Below are positions 44,036-52,427 of a DNA stretch of 64,000 nucleotides, piece by piece; position 1 is the first letter of the stretch; every line of letters begins with the position of its first letter. The notes below the pieces were generated by a model. That model did no database searches, was not told the origin of the DNA, and worked only from the letters and a program-made list of their open reading frames with translations. Source of the stretch: Archaeoglobus sp. UBA230 (GTDB lineage Archaea; Halobacteriota; Archaeoglobi; Archaeoglobales; Archaeoglobaceae). The stretch is from NCBI GenBank assembly GCA_002507545.1, contig DAVR01000026.1:95047-159046 (forward strand), written 5' to 3'. The position numbers and the translations under genes are program-made.

Positions 44036-44293
44036 TCACCCGCTATAGGCTAAATCTACACCATCCTCTGTAAGATAAAGCTTTCCATCCTTCTCCACGA
44101 CAAAACCTTCTGCAATGAGAAAATCAAGGTTGAACTTAAACTCGAAGTCTGTTATGTCTCTTATTTTTCTCCTCAGCTCATCCCTCGTTATCCCGCCACT
44201 TCCTATCCCCTCTGCCATCTTTTTTCTTACGGGATTCGAGGCGGCTTTGAACAGTCTTTCGTGCTGTTCTCTATCCCTCTCCCTTTCGACCAT
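44036..44293 (-). CDS. Winged-helix DNA-binding protein
   Basis: 85 residues from the ATG at 44293, which has GGGGAGGTGA 7 bases upstream. [20 protein letters not shown], then [11 protein letters not shown] and [25 protein letters not shown] form an ArsR-like wHTH. No cysteine, so not a classic thiol sensor. It sits 4 bases before the rubredoxin start. Confidence 0.82.
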   Translation of the reverse strand: MVERERDREQHERLFKAASNPVRKKMAEGIGSGGITRDELRRKIRDITDFEFKFNLDFLIAEGFVVEKDGKLYLTEDGVDLAYSG

Positions 44294-44298
44294 TCCTG

Positions 44299-44522
44299 TC
44301 ACCTCCCCTTGTTATTCTCTGCAATTTTATTTATTTCTTCCTCATCAGGCTGAACTCTTCCCCTATCTACCATCTTCTGAATTTTGTAATGTGTGAATCT
44401 GCTGTCATCTTTATGACACTCAAAGCATTTGGCTTTAAATAGCTCTTCCCCTGTTTTTCCCACTTTCCTGAGTACAACTGACAGTTAAGAGAAGCGAGCG
44501 ATGCGACAAGCAAAAGCGACAT
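44299..44522 (-). pseudogene. Frameshifted mono-heme cytochrome c gene
   Basis: An ATG at 44522 opens a signal-peptide-like start (MSLLLVASLASLNC). About 13 codons on, the reading must move by one base to enter a frame that reads LRKVGKTGEELFKAKCFECH and then KDDSRFTHYKIQKMVDRGRV, ending at 44299 inside the ribosome-binding site of the next gene. CFECH is a haem-c site. Joined, the two pieces give about a 75-residue exported mono-heme cytochrome. Either it is inactivated or there is a sequencing error near 44480-44487. Confidence 0.6.
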
Positions 44523-44552
44523 GCAAGAACTTCGAATACCGAATCAGCTAAA

Positions 44553-44801
44553 CTAATTCTCAACCCTGAAAAAGAACTCGAAATTGTTTACCTTCACTCT
44601 CAAATTTGCCCCTCTACTGCATGCATAGACCTCCCAAGGCTTTTCACCACAGCAGTAGACTTCAGGTGCTCTGTATCCAGTTCTCAAATCACACATTGAG
44701 AGAAGAATGTATTCCCCTCGTTTTGAAGCAATAGCTTTGGCGTATTTTTCAGCCTCCTCAAGGCTGACATCCTTTTTAAGATTTATTTTTACCTCTTCCA
44801 T
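44553..44801 (-). CDS. Small conserved-looking protein with cysteine cluster
   Basis: 82 residues. SMCDLRTGYRAPEVYCCGEKPWEVYACSRG carries four cysteines (C-x13-CC-x9-C), given here in part: LSMCDLRTGY and VYCCGEKPWEVYAC. The N-terminus resembles a small alpha/beta domain (VKINLKKDVSLEEAEKYAKAIA). I do not recognise the family; metal binding is possible. It lies upstream of the broken cytochrome on the same strand. Confidence 0.65.
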   Translation of the reverse strand: MEEVKINLKKDVSLEEAEKYAKAIASKRGEYILLSMCDLRTGYRAPEVYCCGEKPWEVYACSRGANLRVKVNNFEFFFRVEN

Positions 44802-44877
44802 AGTCCGACTTATGCTTTTGAAATATTAAAGTCTTTTCCGATATTTATGCAAGTTAAAAATTGAAGCTTATAAAAAA

Positions 44878-45063
44878 TCAGCAGCATGCGTTTATGATTA
44901 TGGCGTTTTCGGGACATGCCTCAACACATGCACAGCACTCAATGCAGTCATCACTTCTTTCAGGGACGGCGTAGGAATCCGATATTTCGAAAACTGCGAA
45001 AGGGCATACATCTACACATTTCCCACATCCAGTGCAGGTTTCAAGGACAACTATTGCGACCAT
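44878..45063 (-). CDS. 2[4Fe-4S] ferredoxin
   Basis: 61 residues. CTGCGKCVDVCPFAVFE and CIECCACVEACPENAI bind two [4Fe-4S] clusters; the C-terminus adds CC. Cytoplasmic low-potential electron carrier, a possible donor for the FTR-like reductase or CO dehydrogenase nearby. Confidence 0.94.
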   Translation of the reverse strand: MVAIVVLETCTGCGKCVDVCPFAVFEISDSYAVPERSDDCIECCACVEACPENAIIINACC

Positions 45064-45216
45064 GATCGGAGTGTCGGCGGTGATTTATTAGCACTATCTC
45101 GTTTAGTAAAAGATAGTATCATCATTTTAAATCGTAATCTTTTAATCCCAATATTTTAAACTATTGAATACATATAATTTAGAAAGTTTAAATTAGACGA
45201 CATCCCAGAACATAGT

Positions 45217-46014
45217 ATGCTCGTATCTGAGATGCACGGTGATGTCGAGGCTGTAAAGGTTGGGACAGAGGTTCAGGGGAGAGTGCTGCACTGGGTTTAC
45301 CTTTACTATTACAAGACTCTGCTCTTCGATACTGGATGTGTAAATACTGCTCACGAGGTTTTTGAGCACTTCAGGGGGAAGAAAATTAGGGCTGTTCTGA
45401 TAACCCACTACCATGAGGACCATATCGGTGCCGTAAACCTCTTCAAAGAAATAACAAGAGTACTTGTCCCTGCCGAATCTCTTGAGATTCTCAAAAATCC
45501 TCCCGATGTTCCAGAATACAGAAAGATTGGATGGGGGCAGCCGGAAAGCATTGTTGGTGTGGAGGTGGCTGAAGAGAGGATGGTTTTTGACGATGTGGAT
45601 GTGAAGATGATAAAAACTCCCGGTCACAGCTTTGATCATGTCAGTTATCTCGTTGATGACAAGCTCTTCTGCGGTGATCTAGTAATAAACACAGCCCAGA
45701 TAGTGTGCATGAGAGAGGAGGACTTGTTGAAGACCATAGAGTCTATAGAGAAGGTTTTGAGTTACGACTTCAGTCATGCTTACACGGGAGTGGGAGTGGC
45801 TTCGAGGGACGAGGTTGTGGAATATCTGAACTACCTTAAAGGTCTGAAAGCTAAAGCTGAGGAGTTATACGCTGCTGGTAAAAGTATTGAGGAGATAATC
45901 AACGCAGTTTTCCCGAATCCGTCCCAGAAAGCCATACTGATGGAATTCGTCAGTGAGAAGGAGTGGGCGAGGGAAAATATGGTCAAGTCTCTTCTCGGTT
46001 TGCCGAGAGAATGA
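45217..46014 (+). CDS. Metallo-beta-lactamase-fold hydrolase
   Basis: 265 residues. Metal ligands in THYHEDHIGA (HxHxDH), TPGHSFDH and FCGDLVI. The last 60 residues form a helical tail (LKGLKAKAEELYAAG ... SIEEIINAVF), as in lactonase- or RNase-unrelated hydrolases of this superfamily. TTTAAAT about 30 bases upstream of 45217 supports this start; an ATG at 45232 is possible. Substrate unknown. Confidence 0.85.
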   Translation: MLVSEMHGDVEAVKVGTEVQGRVLHWVYLYYYKTLLFDTGCVNTAHEVFEHFRGKKIRAVLITHYHEDHIGAVNLFKEITRVLVPAESLEILKNPPDVPEYRKIGWGQPESIVGVEVAEERMVFDDVDVKMIKTPGHSFDHVSYLVDDKLFCGDLVINTAQIVCMREEDLLKTIESIEKVLSYDFSHAYTGVGVASRDEVVEYLNYLKGLKAKAEELYAAGKSIEEIINAVFPNPSQKAILMEFVSEKEWARENMVKSLLGLPRE

Positions 46015-46050
46015 TGCAAAATTTTTATACTTTGTTCGACCAATAAAAAC

Positions 46051-47100
46051 GTGGAGTACCTTCTCTTTGCCGGCAGAGAACTCGAAGATGTTTTGTCGGA
46101 GTTAAAGGGGGCTAAACCAGCCTTTAAAAGACACCGGTATGTCGAAATCCTCGCCCAGTTCGAGGGTGGTGTTGTCGGTAAATACGGCGATTTTGTTTTT
46201 CTTTTTACCGACCGTGAACCCTCACTTACAACAGAACCTTTGGAGAGGGTTGTGGTGGAAATATCAGAAGACGATGGCAGCTACAAACCCTTCAGATTTG
46301 GAAAGTACAGATACGACGGAAAGCTGTTGATAGACGTCGAGTTCACGGAAGATTTCCTCCATGACTATCTCCCTGCCCTCCTGTCAGAGATCGCGAAGGC
46401 TAAAATTCTGATAAAGGAGTGTAACATGAGGGTAAGCTATCTTGCGGACAGAGAGACGAAAATCGTGCACGAGGTCACGAAGCTATCCGAAGAGACAAAA
46501 ACACTGAGTCCTGAGAGGCTTGAAGAGCTATCATTTGAAGTTTCAAGTATGCGAGCAGAATTCTTTTCGAGCTACATGCACTTCAAGGATGCTGTAGAGG
46601 AAATTTTCTCTGCGATCTCTGGAGCAGAGAAGATTTCAAATTTTCTCGGAGGGATGCTGGAAGAGAAGATTCGTGAGATGAAACTGGAGCTGGAAAGGAT
46701 GAAATACTATGAGTCCAGCTTCGAACAAACTCTATCGGGGGTTAGAGATGCTCTTGATGTCGTGCATCTCCGCCTTGAAATGCTGAGGGGGAAAGAGAAC
46801 CTTGAGCTTCAGAAAAGAACTTCGGCATTACAGGCTGCTGCTGCAATTATCGAGTTCGTTGCGGTATACTACTACACGCTGAAAATATGGGAGACTTTTC
46901 TCCCCGTAAAGAAGGTGCCAACAACCATTTCTTTCTCACTGCTTGTTGCTTTTACAACAGTTGTCGTTATTCTGACTGATGCTCTCGGCGAATATATAAA
47001 GGACAGGAGAGTTACAGTAAAGTTCACACTACTATCTGCTCTACTTCTGGCGATCCTCGTTTTAATGGCGTATCTCCCTATTCTCTTCTCAAAAGCCTGA
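46051..47100 (+). CDS. Coiled-coil membrane protein of unknown function
   Basis: 349 residues from a GTG start that follows TTTTTATAC by about 25 bases (leaderless). An alpha/beta N-terminal part (1-95), a long helical region (about 100-255) with heptad-like KIREMKLELERMKYYE, and three C-terminal hydrophobic helices (257-345). The overall topology, a soluble helix bundle followed by C-terminal membrane helices, recalls CorA-like channels, but no GxN motif is seen. No family recognised. Confidence 0.65.
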   Translation: MEYLLFAGRELEDVLSELKGAKPAFKRHRYVEILAQFEGGVVGKYGDFVFLFTDREPSLTTEPLERVVVEISEDDGSYKPFRFGKYRYDGKLLIDVEFTEDFLHDYLPALLSEIAKAKILIKECNMRVSYLADRETKIVHEVTKLSEETKTLSPERLEELSFEVSSMRAEFFSSYMHFKDAVEEIFSAISGAEKISNFLGGMLEEKIREMKLELERMKYYESSFEQTLSGVRDALDVVHLRLEMLRGKENLELQKRTSALQAAAAIIEFVAVYYYTLKIWETFLPVKKVPTTISFSLLVAFTTVVVILTDALGEYIKDRRVTVKFTLLSALLLAILVLMAYLPILFSKA

Positions 47101-47269
47101 TAGCCTTAAGCCTATCATTAAGCAACTTAACATGTTCCCTTTCCTGAGCTATCAGAAAGTCCAGTAGCTCAGCCGTTTGCATATCGGCGTCTTTTTTCAG
47201 TTTAGTATACTCTTCTATTGCTTCCCTTTCAAGTTCGATTGCTTTTTTCAGAATTTCTTCAGGGGTCAT
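47078..47269 (-). CDS. Short ferritin-like (rubrerythrin-type) two-helix protein
   Basis: 63 residues from the ATG at 47269. It has one EREAIEEYTKL helix and one FLIAQEREHVKLL helix, that is half of a ferritin-like di-iron site (E16/E19, E43 and H46). A complete site would need a dimer, as in encapsulated-ferritin-type proteins. The gene overlaps the convergent membrane-protein gene by 23 bases. No encapsulin is in view. Confidence 0.75.
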   Translation of the reverse strand: MTPEEILKKAIELEREAIEEYTKLKKDADMQTAELLDFLIAQEREHVKLLNDRLKAIRLLRRE

Positions 47270-47353
47270 AGAATCAGTGTGGGTGATAAAAAATAAAGAT
47301 AACTCCAAGCAAATTTCGAAAAATATATATTAATAATGAAGTAGATTTTTCCG

Positions 47354-48511
47354 ATGAGTGGAGAAGAACTGGTTGAATTTGTCACCAGAATTTGCAGAGA
47401 GTGTGGACCAAGACTTGCAGGAAGTGAGGGAGAGAAAAAAGCGGGTGAAATTCTATATAAAGAGATGTCAGAGTTCTGTGATGAAGTTAATAAGGAATAC
47501 TTCAGATCGAGACCGGGTGGTTTTCTTGACTATATATGGTTCACAGCCGGGCTTTACATTGGAGGAGTGGTGGTCAATCTGCTGGGCTACCCGCTAATTG
47601 CTGCGTTTCTGATGCTAATTGCCTTTCTGATTTTCCTTTTCCAGCAGTGCCTGCACTACGAGATAATAGACTTCTTCTTTCCCGAAGTTGAAGAGTTCCA
47701 CATTGTTGGAAAGATAAAGCCGAAAGGAGAAGCAAAAAAGCTTGTCATTATCTCCGCCCACTACGACTCGCCCTATGAGTTTCCACTGCTCGGTAGATTG
47801 AAGAAAAAGTCCGTTTACATTATTGGTCCAGCAATTATTATCACACTTCTAACAATGTTTCTGTCCATCGTTGAGGGTATCACCTATATCCCGCTTGTGA
47901 GTTTTGCCCAGATGCCACTAATGCTGATAGGCAGCCTGCTTCTGCTCTTCATAGCCTTCAACCTGAGGTCAAGCAGGGGAGTGCTTGGTGCAAACGATGA
48001 TCTCGCTGGAGTTGCAGCAGTCATGGAAGCAGGGAGATTTATCAGTCAGAACAGACCGGAAAATACAGAGGTGTGGGTTGTTGCCTTCGCTGGAGAGGAG
48101 CATATGAGAGGCTCAAAGAGATTCGTTCAAAAGCATTACGATGAACTGAAGAGGAGGAATGCTATCCTGTTCAACCTCGAATGTCCTTCGGCTGATTACT
48201 TCCTGATAGGGACCGAGGAGAAAATGTTCTTCGCCAAACATTCCCCAACTGCTGTTGAGTATGCGAAAAGGGCTGCAGAAAATATTGACTTTGAGGTGAA
48301 AGTTGGAGTCTTGCCCTTCGCTGGGAGTGATGCTGCAAATTTCTCGAGAAAGGGTTTGCATGCCGTTTGTGTTTTTGGTTTTTCCGCAAAGGAGGATGCT
48401 CCTTACTACTGGCACACAGTGGATGATATTCCGGAGAACCTCAAACCCGAGCCGATAGCTAAGGCTGTGGAACTTACAAAAAATTTTGTTTACATCGTTG
48501 ATTCTTCCTGA
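47354..48511 (+). CDS. M28-family zinc peptidase with membrane helices
   Basis: 385 residues. Peptidase part with zinc ligands in SAHYDSP (near 135), GANDDLAGVAAVMEA (217), AFAGEEHMRGS (249), and a late HTVDDIPEN. Between residues 58-92 and 155-205 there are four hydrophobic helices inserted in the N-terminal half, so the catalytic domain is membrane-tethered. It is an aminopeptidase-like enzyme; substrate unknown. Start codon ATG at 47354 follows a TATA-like AAATATATATT region. Confidence 0.88.
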   Translation: MSGEELVEFVTRICRECGPRLAGSEGEKKAGEILYKEMSEFCDEVNKEYFRSRPGGFLDYIWFTAGLYIGGVVVNLLGYPLIAAFLMLIAFLIFLFQQCLHYEIIDFFFPEVEEFHIVGKIKPKGEAKKLVIISAHYDSPYEFPLLGRLKKKSVYIIGPAIIITLLTMFLSIVEGITYIPLVSFAQMPLMLIGSLLLLFIAFNLRSSRGVLGANDDLAGVAAVMEAGRFISQNRPENTEVWVVAFAGEEHMRGSKRFVQKHYDELKRRNAILFNLECPSADYFLIGTEEKMFFAKHSPTAVEYAKRAAENIDFEVKVGVLPFAGSDAANFSRKGLHAVCVFGFSAKEDAPYYWHTVDDIPENLKPEPIAKAVELTKNFVYIVDSS

Positions 48512-48513
48512 AA

Positions 48514-50136
48514 CTATTTTTTGGTAACAATTTCTTTGAGTCTCGACTTCAGAATCTTTCCTACGGGATTTCTCGGGATCGCCTCTGTGATTATGAGTTT
48601 CTCTGGCAGTTTGTAAACGGCAAATCCCTTCTCCTTCAAATATTCCCGCAACTCTTCAAGCGTCGGTTCTTCATCTCTCGGGACAACGAAGATGCAAACT
48701 CTCTCACCAAGAACTTCATCAGGCATTCCAATGGCAGCAACCTCCAGAACCTTTGGATGCTCAAGTAGGGCATTCTCAATCTCTGCAGCACTGATGTTGA
48801 ACCCTCCTCTGATTATTATGTCCTTCTTCCTGTCATAGAAGCCAATATGACACTCATCCTTGATCACGAAAAGGTCTCCGGTTCTAAAGAATCTCTTTCC
48901 ATCATACTCCACAAAAGCTCTTTCTGTCAAATCTGGTCTGTTGAAGTAGCAAGGTATTACTCCGGGACTTCTGTAAAGCAGTTCTCCGATCTCTCCCGGT
49001 TTTGTAAGCTCTTTGCCTTCTCCATCTACAATCTTGGTTTCAACACCTCTGACTCCGCTCTTCCATCCGCAATCCTTGCCCCAGTTCGGAAAGTGATCAA
49101 CCCTCTTCGCTGTATCGGGGACGTCGAGTGGGCCAGCTATTAATGCAGTCCCCTCGTTCTGCCCCCAGATGTTCACGATGTCAATCCCCCACCTTCTCTT
49201 AAACTCATCTATCGCCCACTTTGATGGAGGAGCACTTCCCGTTGTAATTGTTTTAACAACACTTAGATCGAACTTCTCGATTCCCGGAAATTTGAGAGCC
49301 ATGTTCAGAACCGCTGGAACAAGAATGGTGAAGTCTATCCTTTCCTCAACGAGTTGTCTAAGGCAGATGACGGGATCGAAGGGGTGGTGGAGAACCAAAG
49401 TACCAGCTTCAAATATCCACGGAATATAGTTCACTCCAACACCTGTCATGTTAACAAGCGGGGCAACACAGAGAATTCGTGGATTCGGCGGGACATTCAT
49501 TGCACTTCTGAAGCCTGATATGTAATACCAGTTGTTGTGGGTCATTGGACAGCCCTTCGGGTCAGCCTCAGTACCAGAAGTCCAGCAGATCGTAAAAACG
49601 TCGTTAGCATCTACTTCAACTTCATCAGGCTTTCTATTCCTGTTTGCCATTTCTCTAACTTCATCAAGTGTTATGACTCTCTCAACAACTTCTTTCCCGG
49701 CTTCTGCATGTTTATAACCTTTGAATTCCTCAACAGTTATGTATTGCTCAGCCTTTGTTAGTTTTGCAACGTACTTCAACTCCTTTGCTCTCCATTGCAT
49801 AGGCATTGGAGATATCACTCCTCCTGCCCTCGCTATGGCCAGATATAGCATCGCAAGCTCCCAAACGTTCGGAAGCTGCACCAAAACGACGCTATCCTTC
49901 TCTACTCCTACATCCTGAAGCTCTGCAGCAACTGAATCTACAATCCTGCCAAGTTCCCCGTAATTCAGCCTTTCGGCATCGCTGCCAACAAGCTCCTTTC
50001 TGTTTGGGGGGTCAACGAGAGCTTCTCTCTCAGGAAAATCCTTCACGTTTTCAAAAAACCTGTCAAGCAAGGTGCTTTTGCCCCAAAAACCCTTTTCCGT
50101 ATATTCTTTAATCAAATCTTCGTCATGCAAAATCAT
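48514..50136 (-). CDS. AMP-forming acyl-CoA/aryl-CoA ligase
   Basis: 540 residues. The AMP-binding loop ICWTSGTEADPKGCPMTH, NIWGQNEGTALIAG (A5-like), FFRTGDLFVIKDECHIGFYDRKKDIIIRGG (A7-A8, in part), and the catalytic lysine motif IPRNPVGKILKSRL at the C-terminus are all present. It activates a fatty or aromatic carboxylic acid to its CoA thioester. Archaeoglobales carry several such ligases for growth on fatty and aromatic acids; the substrate cannot be told. Ends 2 bases from the convergent M28 gene. Confidence 0.93.
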   Translation of the reverse strand: MILHDEDLIKEYTEKGFWGKSTLLDRFFENVKDFPEREALVDPPNRKELVGSDAERLNYGELGRIVDSVAAELQDVGVEKDSVVLVQLPNVWELAMLYLAIARAGGVISPMPMQWRAKELKYVAKLTKAEQYITVEEFKGYKHAEAGKEVVERVITLDEVREMANRNRKPDEVEVDANDVFTICWTSGTEADPKGCPMTHNNWYYISGFRSAMNVPPNPRILCVAPLVNMTGVGVNYIPWIFEAGTLVLHHPFDPVICLRQLVEERIDFTILVPAVLNMALKFPGIEKFDLSVVKTITTGSAPPSKWAIDEFKRRWGIDIVNIWGQNEGTALIAGPLDVPDTAKRVDHFPNWGKDCGWKSGVRGVETKIVDGEGKELTKPGEIGELLYRSPGVIPCYFNRPDLTERAFVEYDGKRFFRTGDLFVIKDECHIGFYDRKKDIIIRGGFNISAAEIENALLEHPKVLEVAAIGMPDEVLGERVCIFVVPRDEEPTLEELREYLKEKGFAVYKLPEKLIITEAIPRNPVGKILKSRLKEIVTKK

Positions 50137-50287
50137 AAAGTTTCTCGACCTTGACGAATAAATATTTTTTGAGAGAAAACTAACTACACAGACAACCTCA
50201 CTTTCTTTCTCTAATCGAATGAAGATTGTTATGAGAAGTGCAGGGCAGAAAGGTGGCTGTTTCCGGAAGTAGAGAAAAGATTGGGGT

Positions 50288-50492
50288 AAAGCTGGAATAA
50301 GTAAAAGATGTTACGTTCATCCCTAAAGCATTTGCCACTCCTGCTCGAAAGCGGAGTTTATCTGAGATACATTCAGGAGTTGCTGGACATAAAAGCTCTA
50401 AAACGACAGAGATTTATACTCATGTTGTCATGAAAGATTTAAGGAAGATTAAGAGTCCATTGGATTTGATGAATGGTGGGGAGGATGAATAA
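50288..50492 (+). pseudogene. Decayed tyrosine recombinase (integrase C-terminus)
   Basis: Three frames together recover the C-terminal catalytic part of a XerC/D-like recombinase: AGISKRCYVHP from 50288, then HLPLLLESGVYLRYIQELL (equivalent to HSFATHLLESGVxLRYIQELLGH), then GHKSSKTTEIYTHVVMKDL and KIKSPLDLMNGGEDE, stop at 50490-50492. The catalytic Tyr is in EIYTHV. At least two frameshifts inactivate it, and the N-terminal part is missing. It points toward the cassette-like genes that follow. Confidence 0.85.
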
Positions 50493-50650
50493 GCTCGTAT
50501 ATCCTTCCAAATTGGAACAAAATACGAAGTTCGTATATACCGAGATAGGGCGAAGCGGCAATGGAGGTAGAACAGCATGATGTTTAAAATTAATGATGTT
50601 AAATGGAAGAAGAGCTTAAACAATATAATTTTTGTTGGAATAATAAAAAC

Positions 50651-50692
50651 AAATTGCCTTCGGCAACTTCCGATATCCGCCGGACGTTAAAT
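50651..50692 (+). repeat. attC-like site A (right half)
   Basis: Hairpin TTGCC-TTC-GGCAA (50654-50666), then ACTTCCGATATCCGCCGGAC and the R'-type core GTTAAAT (50686-50692, fits GTTRRRY). This is aligned base for base with the right halves of sites B, C and D. No convincing left half is seen; a GTTAAAT also occurs at 50598-50604. It may be a degraded attC, or the junction with an attI-like site. Confidence 0.6.
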
Positions 50693-50759
50693 GAAATGCC
50701 CAAGCCCACCCTGAAAACATTTATATAGACAGTTACTAAATCAGTAAAAAGGAGATAGA

Positions 50760-51608
50760 ATGTTAAAAATTGCTCTGATTATTATAGGCTTAATTGTTGC
50801 TCTAATAGTATCAGGTTGTGTTATAGGCAGCTTTGCATTTACCAAAAAGGCGAAAGAAGGGGCGGAGGCACTCTTTATAGGGGGCAAAGAGATGGAACTA
50901 GAAGTCGTTACTGATAAGGATATAGAAGGATTGCCCGAACCTGTTCAAAGGTATTTGAAACATACGCAAATTATAGGCAAGGAAAAGATCAAAACCGTGA
51001 GGTTGAAACAGGGAGGATATTTTCGGATGAAAGAGAATCAAAAGTGGATGCCAATAAAAGCAGAACAATACTTCAATGTCGATTCTGTTGGGTTTGTCTG
51101 GGTAGCAAAAGTAAGAATCGCTCCATTAGTGTCAATATTCGCAAAAGACGAATTTATCGCTGGTAAAGGAAATTTAGTGGTGAAACTGCTTGGACTTATC
51201 AAGGTTGTTGATGCAAAGGGACATGAAGTCGATCATGGAGAAATCTTGAGATTTCTTGCTGAATGCATATGGTTTCCTTCAGCGTTTTTGAATGACTATA
51301 TTAGGTGGGAAGGCATTGATAACGGTTCAGCAAAAGCAACGATTAGTTATAAAGGAATCACTGCCTCTGCTATTTTTCATTTTAATGAAAAAGGAGAGAT
51401 AACAAAGATAACAGCAAAGCGATATAGAGAAGCGAACGGTAGATTTGCACTTGAGGATTGGGAAGGGCAAATCGTAGAATACAGGGAGTTTAACGGCGTT
51501 ATTATTCCAAACAAGGTAGATATTATCTGGAAATTAAAAACCGGAGATTTTTGCTATGATAAAGTTGAGATCGTTGACATTGAATACAATAGGCCTTCAG
51601 TATATTAA
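50760..51608 (+). CDS. Cassette ORF: DUF6544-like membrane-anchored protein
   Basis: 282 residues. An N-terminal membrane segment ends in VSGC (residues 17-20), a possible lipobox. The body begins GLPEPVQRYLKHTQIIGKEKI, then VRLKQGGYFRM and WMPIKAEQYF, the pattern of the DUF6544/DUF6920 family, mostly bacterial. AAGGAGAT lies 3-10 bases before the ATG, and TTTATATA near 50730 could be its own promoter. Codon use is AT-richer than in the flanking genes (many AAA, ATA, ATT). It occupies one interval between attC-like sites A and B. Probably acquired; function unknown. Confidence 0.75.
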   Translation: MLKIALIIIGLIVALIVSGCVIGSFAFTKKAKEGAEALFIGGKEMELEVVTDKDIEGLPEPVQRYLKHTQIIGKEKIKTVRLKQGGYFRMKENQKWMPIKAEQYFNVDSVGFVWVAKVRIAPLVSIFAKDEFIAGKGNLVVKLLGLIKVVDAKGHEVDHGEILRFLAECIWFPSAFLNDYIRWEGIDNGSAKATISYKGITASAIFHFNEKGEITKITAKRYREANGRFALEDWEGQIVEYREFNGVIIPNKVDIIWKLKTGDFCYDKVEIVDIEYNRPSVY

Positions 51609-51678
51609 GTGGATAGAGGAAGATATTGTTGCGTGCTTGGGCACTCTGCGGTGCTTCGCACCTTGCCCCATTAAGGTC

Positions 51679-51756
51679 GTCTAACAGGTGGATACGCGGT
51701 TCTTACAGAATCCAAATCGCCTTTGGCAACTTCACATACTCGCCAATTCGTTAGGC
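51679..51756 (+). repeat. attC-like site B
   Basis: 78 bp. Outer boxes GTCTAAC (51679-51685, fits RYYYAAC) and GTTAGGC (51750-51756, fits GTTRRRY) are complementary. Inner region has GGATAC opposite CATACTCGCC and a central CCAAATCGCCTTTGGCAACT hairpin. Ends the DUF6544 cassette. Confidence 0.72.
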
Positions 51757-51784
51757 AACATCTTTTTAAATAAGATGAAAACAG

Positions 51785-51907
51785 ATGAAATATAAGAGTG
51801 CAAAAATCGGGAGAAAGTTTAAGTTTGATTGGGAAGGTGGGTTATCAGAGATACAAGAGAAATTTACTTCTGTTGAGTTGCAACATAAAGCTCTGGAGTG
51901 GAGATAG
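51785..51907 (+). CDS. Cassette ORF: small antitoxin of a VapBC-type pair
   Basis: 40 residues, intact: MKYKSAKIGRKF then KFDWEGGLSEIQEKFTSVEL, ending QHKALEWR. This matches a short archaeal/bacterial antitoxin family found directly before PIN-domain toxins. The TAG stop overlaps the GTG start of the PIN reading frame (TAGTG). Toxin-antitoxin pairs are common in chromosomal integron arrays, where they stabilise the array. Confidence 0.72.
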   Translation: MKYKSAKIGRKFKFDWEGGLSEIQEKFTSVELQHKALEWR

Positions 51908-52281
51908 TGTTTTTAGTAGATACAAATGTATTTCTGGAGATCCTCCTGAAACAGGATAAAAAAGAAGATTGCAAGAAGTTTTAAACGATAATATTGGAAA
52001 TCTTAGCATAACAGATTTTTCTTTGCACTCCATCGGTGTAATCCTCTTTAGATATAGCAAGGAAGAAGTTTTTAGGAAATTTGTCGAAAATATCATGCTC
52101 AACATCAAACTCCTTTCATGCCAGTGGAACTACATGGAGAAGTTACAAACGTCAGAAAAAGCCTGAGTTTGGATTTTGATGATGCTTATCAGTATAGCGT
52201 AGCCAATATTATGGATTGAAAGTTGTTACAATGGACAGAGATTTCGAGAGAGTAAGGGATGTGGAAATTTTATTTTTATAG
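51907..52281 (+). pseudogene. Cassette ORF: broken PIN-domain toxin
   Basis: The start VFLVDTNVFLEILLKQDKK carries the first PIN Asp. It then shifts frame into LNDNIGNLSITDFSLHSIGV and LFRYSKEEVFRKFVENI, then into LSLDFDDAYQYSVANI, then VVTMDRDFERVRDVEILFL at the end. At least three frameshifts separate pieces that all belong to one PIN protein in order, so the toxin is dead while its antitoxin frame is intact. Confidence 0.75.
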
Positions 52282-52287
52282 AACATC

Positions 52288-52370
52288 ACCTAATAGGCGA
52301 ATATGTAACACGCCTTCGCCTTCGTCCAAATTTGCTATCGCAAACTTCACATATCCTCAGAACGTTAAAC
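52288..52370 (+). repeat. attC-like site C
   Basis: 83 bp. Outer boxes ACCTAAT (52288-52294, one base off RYYYAAC) and GTTAAAC (52364-52370). The inner left AGGCGAATATGTAA pairs with the right CTTCACATATCCT, and the central hairpin is TTTGCTATCGCAAA. Confidence 0.7.
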
Positions 52371-52427
52371 GAAATGCTCGCTACGGGCAAAATGTTTAAT
52401 AAGGTTAAAATTATGGAGGAATACAAG

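Noticed and set aside
52332..52427. N-terminal extension of the zinc-ribbon cassette protein
   Set aside because: It would begin inside the attC-like site C; GGAGG 8 bases before the ATG at 52428 marks the real start.
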